Below are positions 17,006 through 22,246 of a stretch of 22,246 nt of DNA, piece after piece. The stretch is from IMG/VR virus record IMGVR_UViG_3300030107_005797, positions 8,879-31,124 of that record. One strand, given 5' to 3'. The position numbers and the translations under genes were made by a program. The stretch's first letter is position 1. Every line of letters starts with the position of its first letter. The notes under the pieces are model-generated. The model was not told the DNA's origin. It ran no database searches and worked only from the letters and a program-made list of their open reading frames with translations. The DNA comes from a virus.

Positions 17006-18244
17006 TTATTTTCTATTTTTAATTTTAAATTTAAAATCTTCGGAACTATCACCTATTGCTCTAACTTTAATCCCACTATTATCAACATTATTACTTAGTT
17101 GTTGTCTAGGATCCATGTTAACATTTTTAGATTCAGTTATGCTTTGCTTTAAAGCATCAGCTTTTCCTTGCTCATAAAAATGATTAGCTATCGCGTCTGG
17201 ATTCATCGCGGCAAATAAAGATTTGTGGTAACCAGCTTCGTCTTTCATATGTCTATTTTCATCAAGAAACTTTCCGATAAAATTATTAATATCACTTTGC
17301 TGTTCTTTAACCTTGTTAGCATCACTAACATTAAATCTAAACCTCTTATCACCTACATTGTATTCAAAACCTTTGAATTCATCTCCAAAAAACCTGTTAG
17401 TTCTATTTAAAAAATTAGATTTAGCAGTTTCTTCATAATGACGTTGTTCTTCCGATTCTTTATTGTATCTATTAAAGAAATCAACCGCTTTCTGTTGCTC
17501 GCCAGTGAGTTTTGATCCAGCTTTAATTTCTTCATAGTATTTAGACTTTAAGCCGTCTAAGTGCTGTTTAGCGTTGGCAACTTGCTCTTTTAACGCTAAT
17601 TTTTTTCTTTTAATATCTTTTTCATCATCCACATCTTCTTCGTAAGAGAATTGATCTTCCATAATAAAATTAATTTCTTCATTACTAAGATGTGGTTTTG
17701 TATTTTTATAATATTCATAAAGTAAATCTTGATTATCCATTTCAGAATAATCTTGATTTAATTTTACATAATCGTTTAAATCACCACCGGTTTCTTTCAT
17801 AAAATCTACAACTTTTTGTATACCTTCCGGTAAATCTATCTTCTCTTCTTTTGCGGTTTCAACGATGTTTTTTATCTTATCAGTACTTTCAACTTTTTGT
17901 TCTTCTGTTATTTCTTCTAATACTGGGTTTTTTTGTGTTTCAACTTCCGACTGTACTTCTTCTTGTTCTTTTGGGGTGTCGGCATCTTTAAGCTCTGTAA
18001 CCACTCCCTCGTCGTTAGTGTTATTTTCTTTAACTTCATTTTCTTCTGGTTTTATTGGTTTGTCTAAATCAACTTTAGTTATTGCTTCTTCAATAATCTC
18101 TGGTTTTTTAGTCATTTTTTCTTTAACCTTTGTAACGTTTCCTTTTGTTTCGTTACTGTTTGGTTGTTTTTCTATTTTTTCTTTTACTTTTAATGAACCA
18201 GTTTCGTTATCTACTATTGGTTCTTCTTTTTGTGTTTTTGCCAT
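17006..18244 (-). CDS. Scaffold-like head assembly protein
   Basis: This 412-residue, strongly charged protein lies directly upstream of the major capsid gene, where scaffolds normally are. Residues 1-140 are a low-complexity Glu/Lys/Thr/Val stretch, probably disordered. Residues 145-245 are conserved-looking and helical: VVDFMKETGGDLNDYVKLNQ, LLYEYYKNTKPHLSNEEINF, MEDQFSYEEDVDDEKDIKRK, ANAKQHLDGLKSKYYEEI. A second block follows with FFGDEFKGFEYNVGDKRFRF (about 285-304) and HKSLFAAMNPDAIANHFYEQ (about 340-359). The C-terminus is basic (KFKIKNRK), as expected for a scaffold helix that contacts capsid protein. I recall the middle block from marine phage genomes in the same position. No protease motif is visible. 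The start has an AT-only leader without Shine-Dalgarno. Confidence 0.78.
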   Translation of the reverse strand: MAKTQKEEPIVDNETGSLKVKEKIEKQPNSNETKGNVTKVKEKMTKKPEIIEEAITKVDLDKPIKPEENEVKENNTNDEGVVTELKDADTPKEQEEVQSEVETQKNPVLEEITEEQKVESTDKIKNIVETAKEEKIDLPEGIQKVVDFMKETGGDLNDYVKLNQDYSEMDNQDLLYEYYKNTKPHLSNEEINFIMEDQFSYEEDVDDEKDIKRKKLALKEQVANAKQHLDGLKSKYYEEIKAGSKLTGEQQKAVDFFNRYNKESEEQRHYEETAKSNFLNRTNRFFGDEFKGFEYNVGDKRFRFNVSDANKVKEQQSDINNFIGKFLDENRHMKDEAGYHKSLFAAMNPDAIANHFYEQGKADALKQSITESKNVNMDPRQQLSNNVDNSGIKVRAIGDSSEDFKFKIKNRK

Positions 18245-18272
18245 AATATAATATAATAATAGTTAATAATTG

Positions 18273-20690
18273 TTATCTAGGATTAAAATTACTTAAATTC
18301 ATTCCACCAAGATTATCGTTAGCTGATTCAAAGTTTGTAGGTTCTTTTCTATTTGTTCTTTGATCAATCAATCTTGATTGTTGAGTTGCTTGCATTTTAG
18401 TTCTATCGTCTTTACGATTTTCAGCTAATATTTGTGTTTCTGTTTTTGTTTTAGCTTCCAATTGTTTTAATTGCATGTTGTATTGAAACTCTTGTTGCAT
18501 TAAGTCTCTTTTTATTTCTGCTTCTTGTGCTAATATTTGAGCTTTACCTTGAGTTTTTACTTCTTCTAATCGTAACTGAGATTTAGAAATTGACTCGTTT
18601 TTCTTTATCTCAGCGTCAGCTGCGGCTTTAGATGCTTCTGCTTGAGCAGCACCTTGAGCTTGAGTTTGTTCTAATTGATTTTTTTGATCTAATTCTCCTT
18701 TTTTCTTTCTACGTAATTTTAATAATTGATTAGCTAGTTTAACGTTTTTAATAGCTCTAAGATCAATAGAATCTTCTAGTTCTATACTACCTTGAGATAA
18801 AGCTGCTTGAATATTATTCTCTAACATTTGTTTTTCTTCTTCGTCAGGTTCTAATTCCAAAAATATACCAAAATCATATAAATGTAAATTAGCCATTTCT
18901 TCTAACGTAGCAACGTTATGAGCACCAATAGATTCTATAAAAGCATCTCTTGTTGGTGAGTATTCTATAATATCAGAAACCCTAAGAGATAATTGTTCAG
19001 CTACTTCAGCTGTTAAAAACATACCACTATTTAATATATGTCTAGTAGCCGTATTAGAATTAGCAGCAGCCATTTTTTGTACACCTACTAATGACCTCTC
19101 AGCAGGTGTAGAACCATCTGTAGCCTCATTTAACCCAGTCACATCTCTTATCATTTGTAAATAATAATTATAAGTAGATATTAAACTTTGCATTTTTTGT
19201 CCACCAGCACCGTTTTGTATTTCTTGAATAGGTATTTTACCAGCATTACCATCACCATCCATAGTCATAGATCTACCAACAATACTACCTGTTTGGAAGA
19301 ACATATTTAAAGCTTCTTGTGGATTATAGTTTGTACCATTACCTAAATCAACTTCAGCTAAACCATCTATATCTAAAAAAACACCATCTGGAGTCATTCT
19401 TGATAATACTTGTTGTATTTTTAAATGGGTTATTTGGATCATATCAGCGAAACCAGTTATACGGTTTACTAAAGAATCTATCCTACCCTCATACATTCTA
19501 GGAGCAACAATAGCATAGTTCATTTTAACTTTGGTATAATCACTTTTAGAACGCATCATGTTAGCAGCTTTTTCCCACTTAATAAGTTTATCAGTACCTA
19601 ATATTAAAGCGCCCTCATAAAGACACTCTAAATTCCTGTGCATTTTTTCATATCTTTCATCAGATGACGGTGGATTAAAAGAATCATCTTTTTTTATTGC
19701 TTTTTCAGAACCAGTACTAGTCTTCTTTACTTTATAAACCTCATTCATATAGGTTTTATAATTAAAATATAATATGTCAACTTTATTATTATCCGCATCA
19801 TTACGATTAGGATGACCATAATAATTAGTAAAAGTACCACTACTACTTTTAGCTATATCTTCTAATTCACTTTTATCTAAATAAGGAAATTGCTTTACTA
19901 ACTCATTTATTGGTATTGATTTAACTTCACCAACGTAATATATATCATCAAAATAAGGAGAATCAGTATAAGAATAAACGAGATTAGCTGGATCTACGTA
20001 ATCTATTGTCACACCTTCAGATGTATTAAAACATGTTTTTACAGCACCAATACCACAAACAACTAAATCAGAATAAAATCTTCTTTTTATTAAATCATAT
20101 TGATTACCTCTCATTAGCATATTGATAGCCTGTTCTTCAGCTATTTCTATAGCTTGTTTATATTCTAATTGCATATGTAAAGCTAACTCATCAGGTGTTT
20201 CAGGTAATTCATCTATTTCACTATCTCTTGTTTCTATACCAAATTTATCTCTAACAAATTGATCAAATTCTTTTAATTTCATATCCTTTTGGATATTTTC
20301 CATATATTGTGTTCTTTTTTTAACACCGAAAGGATCTTGTGAGTAAGCTTTTACATCATATAATCTTTCAGCTATACCATTAACAACTATATCCACGAAT
20401 TTAGATACTATTGGAACTGGTGTCCAATCTAAATTTAAATAGGACAAATCACCATTTATAGATAACTCATCCTTATATTTTTGTACAGATTGCTCTCCTC
20501 TAGCGTACAATCTTAGTCTATGAAATTTAGAAATATTGCTGCGATGTCTACTACTAGCCTTACCATATGTATCACTCCACCATTCATGCTGAATTGCTTT
20601 AGCTACTTTCAAACCGTAATCATAGCTCATTTTTTCTAAATCACTAACTACTTGACTTGGAAAGTATTTATTTATTACCGATTCAGCCAT
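18273..20690 (-). CDS. Portal protein
   Basis: This 805-residue protein forms the dodecameric channel at the head vertex, through which DNA enters and leaves and to which the tail attaches. It follows the terminase gene by 2 bases. Motifs I associate with portals of this phage group are HRLRLYARGEQSVQKYKDEL (about 56-75), SYLNLDWTPVPIVSKFVDIV and NGIAERLYDVKAYSQDP (about 83-119), DYVDPANLVYSYTDSPYFDD (near 230), and LQMIRDVTGLNEATDGSTPA with ERSLVGVQKMAA (near 510-540), a common portal wing/stem signature. Residues about 640-780 are a long Gln/Ala/Glu/Lys-rich coiled-coil (QAQGAAQAEASKAAADAEIK, MQQEFQYNMQLKQLEAKTKT), typical of an extended portal barrel inside the head. The length is long but normal for podophages with a barrel. 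The C-terminus is Asn-rich. Confidence 0.9.
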   Translation of the reverse strand: MAESVINKYFPSQVVSDLEKMSYDYGLKVAKAIQHEWWSDTYGKASSRHRSNISKFHRLRLYARGEQSVQKYKDELSINGDLSYLNLDWTPVPIVSKFVDIVVNGIAERLYDVKAYSQDPFGVKKRTQYMENIQKDMKLKEFDQFVRDKFGIETRDSEIDELPETPDELALHMQLEYKQAIEIAEEQAINMLMRGNQYDLIKRRFYSDLVVCGIGAVKTCFNTSEGVTIDYVDPANLVYSYTDSPYFDDIYYVGEVKSIPINELVKQFPYLDKSELEDIAKSSSGTFTNYYGHPNRNDADNNKVDILYFNYKTYMNEVYKVKKTSTGSEKAIKKDDSFNPPSSDERYEKMHRNLECLYEGALILGTDKLIKWEKAANMMRSKSDYTKVKMNYAIVAPRMYEGRIDSLVNRITGFADMIQITHLKIQQVLSRMTPDGVFLDIDGLAEVDLGNGTNYNPQEALNMFFQTGSIVGRSMTMDGDGNAGKIPIQEIQNGAGGQKMQSLISTYNYYLQMIRDVTGLNEATDGSTPAERSLVGVQKMAAANSNTATRHILNSGMFLTAEVAEQLSLRVSDIIEYSPTRDAFIESIGAHNVATLEEMANLHLYDFGIFLELEPDEEEKQMLENNIQAALSQGSIELEDSIDLRAIKNVKLANQLLKLRRKKKGELDQKNQLEQTQAQGAAQAEASKAAADAEIKKNESISKSQLRLEEVKTQGKAQILAQEAEIKRDLMQQEFQYNMQLKQLEAKTKTETQILAENRKDDRTKMQATQQSRLIDQRTNRKEPTNFESANDNLGGMNLSNFNPR

Positions 20691-20692
20691 AC

Positions 20693-22246
20693 TTAATTTT
20701 TAATTATTTTACTCATATTACCACTTTGATTATATTTAGTAAATCTAATATTTACTGGTTGTTTTTCTATTTTCGCATTAGGTGTATATAAATGCTTATT
20801 ATTAGCCATAACAGCTAATCCAGAACTTATAGTAGCATCAAACTTTGTTCTTTTAGTAATATCAAATCTAGTCCAATCATTTAACGTTGTGTTAAAATAC
20901 ATGCTACCAAATGTACCATCTTGCTTCATACCAACATGGTCTTGTATATACATCTCAATCGCTGCTGCATGAGCTTGTTTTATATCTTCACTTGAGTTTG
21001 GTATTCCACCAACTTCTTTTTCTGCTACAGATAGTTTATTCCAAACTTTATCTGGTCTATTCATACTAAATCCTCTATAACCTCTTCTTCTAAGATAATA
21101 AAGTAATCTAGGTTTATTATTCTCCGCGAGTATTGGCATGCCGTAAAATACTATAGCCATAAGAACATCTTCAAAAAACATTTCCGCCGTAGGTGGTCTT
21201 GATAAGTATTCTAAAAAGAAACTGTTCGCAGGAGCGTCCTCCATACTAAACTTGGTTAAGCCATGTAATGCTCCTTTAGATCCTCTACCATCTACGGTTC
21301 CTGATATATCATAAGAGTCGCAACCAAACGCTCCCATGTGTTCATTACCAGGATATCTCACACCATTTTTTAATACAACTCTATTTTGTATTTCAACTTT
21401 TGGAACCCAACTTACTTTGAAACGTCCTTTTGGATCTGGATAAAAAATTACTTGAGAATCTTTAATTCCACTAACCCATTGAAAATTACCGGTTGTAACA
21501 CCAAGAGAACTAATCATCTCTTCGTTATAATCTATTTGTTCGTATATTTTAATTAGATTAAATATACTACCTAAAGCTTCATCTCTAAAGGCATGTTCTG
21601 TTGTTTTAGGAAACTGTCTATAAAACTCATTTAACGCATCTTGATCTGATTTCAAACCATCAGCTTCGTTTTGCCAGTGTTCTATTATTCCAATATCTAT
21701 TAATTCACCGTCTGGTCCGATAACATCATCGTCTGGATTATCAAATACTGGAACTCCGTACTCATCAATAAATCCTTCGTAGTTCCACTCCATTGGGATA
21801 AATAAAGAATACAAGCCAGACTTCGTTTGTCCATTGCGGTTTCTTTGTGTAACATCTGATGCATTATATAGTTTTTTAAAATTATCACCACCTTTATCTA
21901 AAGCGTTTGATGTAGATCCCATCATACACTTACCAACAATTCTACTACCTAATCTAAGACATGTTTTTGTAACCCTCCAATTGTTTAATATATTATCGGG
22001 TCTTTCCCATTTACCACTTTCGTCGTGTACTAGTAAATTTAGTTTCTCACCATCATAACTATTATCACCAGTGTTTTTCCAATCTATAGTTGTGTCTAAT
22101 CCCTGTAAGTCCTCTAACTTTTCGTTAGCTGTTATTTTTTTACGAGTAAACTTACTTGCTGGTACTCTATACGCTAATTCTGTTTTTGGCCGATCCATAC
22201 CATCTTGTATCGGTTTAAAAAAGAATGGGTAGTTTATACTTATCGG
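20693..22246 (-). CDS. terL: Terminase large subunit (5' end beyond window)
   Basis: This is the packaging motor, which uses ATP to move DNA into the prohead and cuts the concatemer. The frame is open to the right edge: 16 codons (PISINYPFFFKPIQDG) precede the first internal Met at 22198, so that Met is not the true start. The Walker A part is outside the window. Visible, numbering from the edge, are LNLLVHDESG (about 69-78), the Walker B Asp with catalytic Glu, and MMGSTSNALDKGG (about 108-120), the coupling motif. The nuclease domain shows FGCDSYDIS (about 305-313), which carries a metal-binding Asp, then LMAIVFYGMPILAENNKPRL (about 362-381) and a late acidic helix AHAAAIEMYI. It stops 2 bases before the portal start. 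A second-row terminase is not excluded, but the motif order is standard. Confidence 0.9.
   Translation of the reverse strand, partial: PISINYPFFFKPIQDGMDRPKTELAYRVPASKFTRKKITANEKLEDLQGLDTTIDWKNTGDNSYDGEKLNLLVHDESGKWERPDNILNNWRVTKTCLRLGSRIVGKCMMGSTSNALDKGGDNFKKLYNASDVTQRNRNGQTKSGLYSLFIPMEWNYEGFIDEYGVPVFDNPDDDVIGPDGELIDIGIIEHWQNEADGLKSDQDALNEFYRQFPKTTEHAFRDEALGSIFNLIKIYEQIDYNEEMISSLGVTTGNFQWVSGIKDSQVIFYPDPKGRFKVSWVPKVEIQNRVVLKNGVRYPGNEHMGAFGCDSYDISGTVDGRGSKGALHGLTKFSMEDAPANSFFLEYLSRPPTAEMFFEDVLMAIVFYGMPILAENNKPRLLYYLRRRGYRGFSMNRPDKVWNKLSVAEKEVGGIPNSSEDIKQAHAAAIEMYIQDHVGMKQDGTFGSMYFNTTLNDWTRFDITKRTKFDATISSGLAVMANNKHLYTPNAKIEKQPVNIRFTKYNQSGNMSKIIKN

Noticed and set aside
17865-18251. Plus-strand open frame of 128 codons opposite the scaffold-like gene
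   Set aside because: The Ser/Phe/Val-rich, membrane-like look is the antisense image of the Glu/Lys-rich scaffold arm. It has no start context or neighbours on that strand.
1-22246. CRISPR arrays, tRNA genes, insertion sequences, attachment sites or integrase genes
   Set aside because: I looked for regular direct repeats, cloverleaf-like segments, transposase or integrase motifs and terminal inverted repeats, and saw none. Coding sequence fills nearly all of the window.

Overview
The window is the virion-assembly (structural) block of a tailed double-stranded DNA phage, most likely a short-tailed phage of a marine member of the Bacteroidota (flavobacteria-like host). The evidence is the recognisable head and tail proteins in packaging-to-tail order, a strongly AT-rich sequence, AT-rich start regions without Shine-Dalgarno motifs, and cysteine-rich 'GCTD...DDGSC' repeats of a kind common in marine Bacteroidota surface proteins. 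The gene set and order (large terminase, portal, scaffold, major capsid, connector/ring proteins, giant nozzle protein) resemble crAss-like (Crassvirales) and related uncultured marine podoviruses. That placement rests on remembered motifs and gene order, not on a search.

Every gene lies on the minus strand, so the window reads from right to left. From 22246 down: large terminase subunit (5' end outside the window), portal, an acidic scaffold-like protein, the major capsid protein, a strong UUCG-loop terminator, an unassigned 280-residue protein, a second hairpin, a 57-residue Cys-containing small protein, two connector/ring-type proteins (237 and 422 residues), two giant tail proteins (1473 and 2136 residues), and at the left edge a repeat-containing protein that runs off the window. 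Most gaps are 2 to 30 bases; the only larger ones hold the two hairpins. No stretch over 300 bases lacks a gene.

The genes should work as one late operon. Terminase pumps DNA through the portal into a head built by the capsid protein on the scaffold. The connector proteins then extend the portal, and the two giant proteins plus the left-edge protein form the tail tube, nozzle and probably the cell-contact parts. No lysis, replication, integrase, tRNA or CRISPR features are visible.

The most unusual region is 1508 to 12347. The N-terminal hallmark of a nozzle ('muzzle/stabilization') protein lies in the first giant gene, while the continuation of the same protein lies in the second. Between them sits about 1100 residues of Cys-rich repeats and leucine-rich-repeat-like sequence. 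This looks like a tail hub gene split and expanded by acquisition of receptor-like modules.
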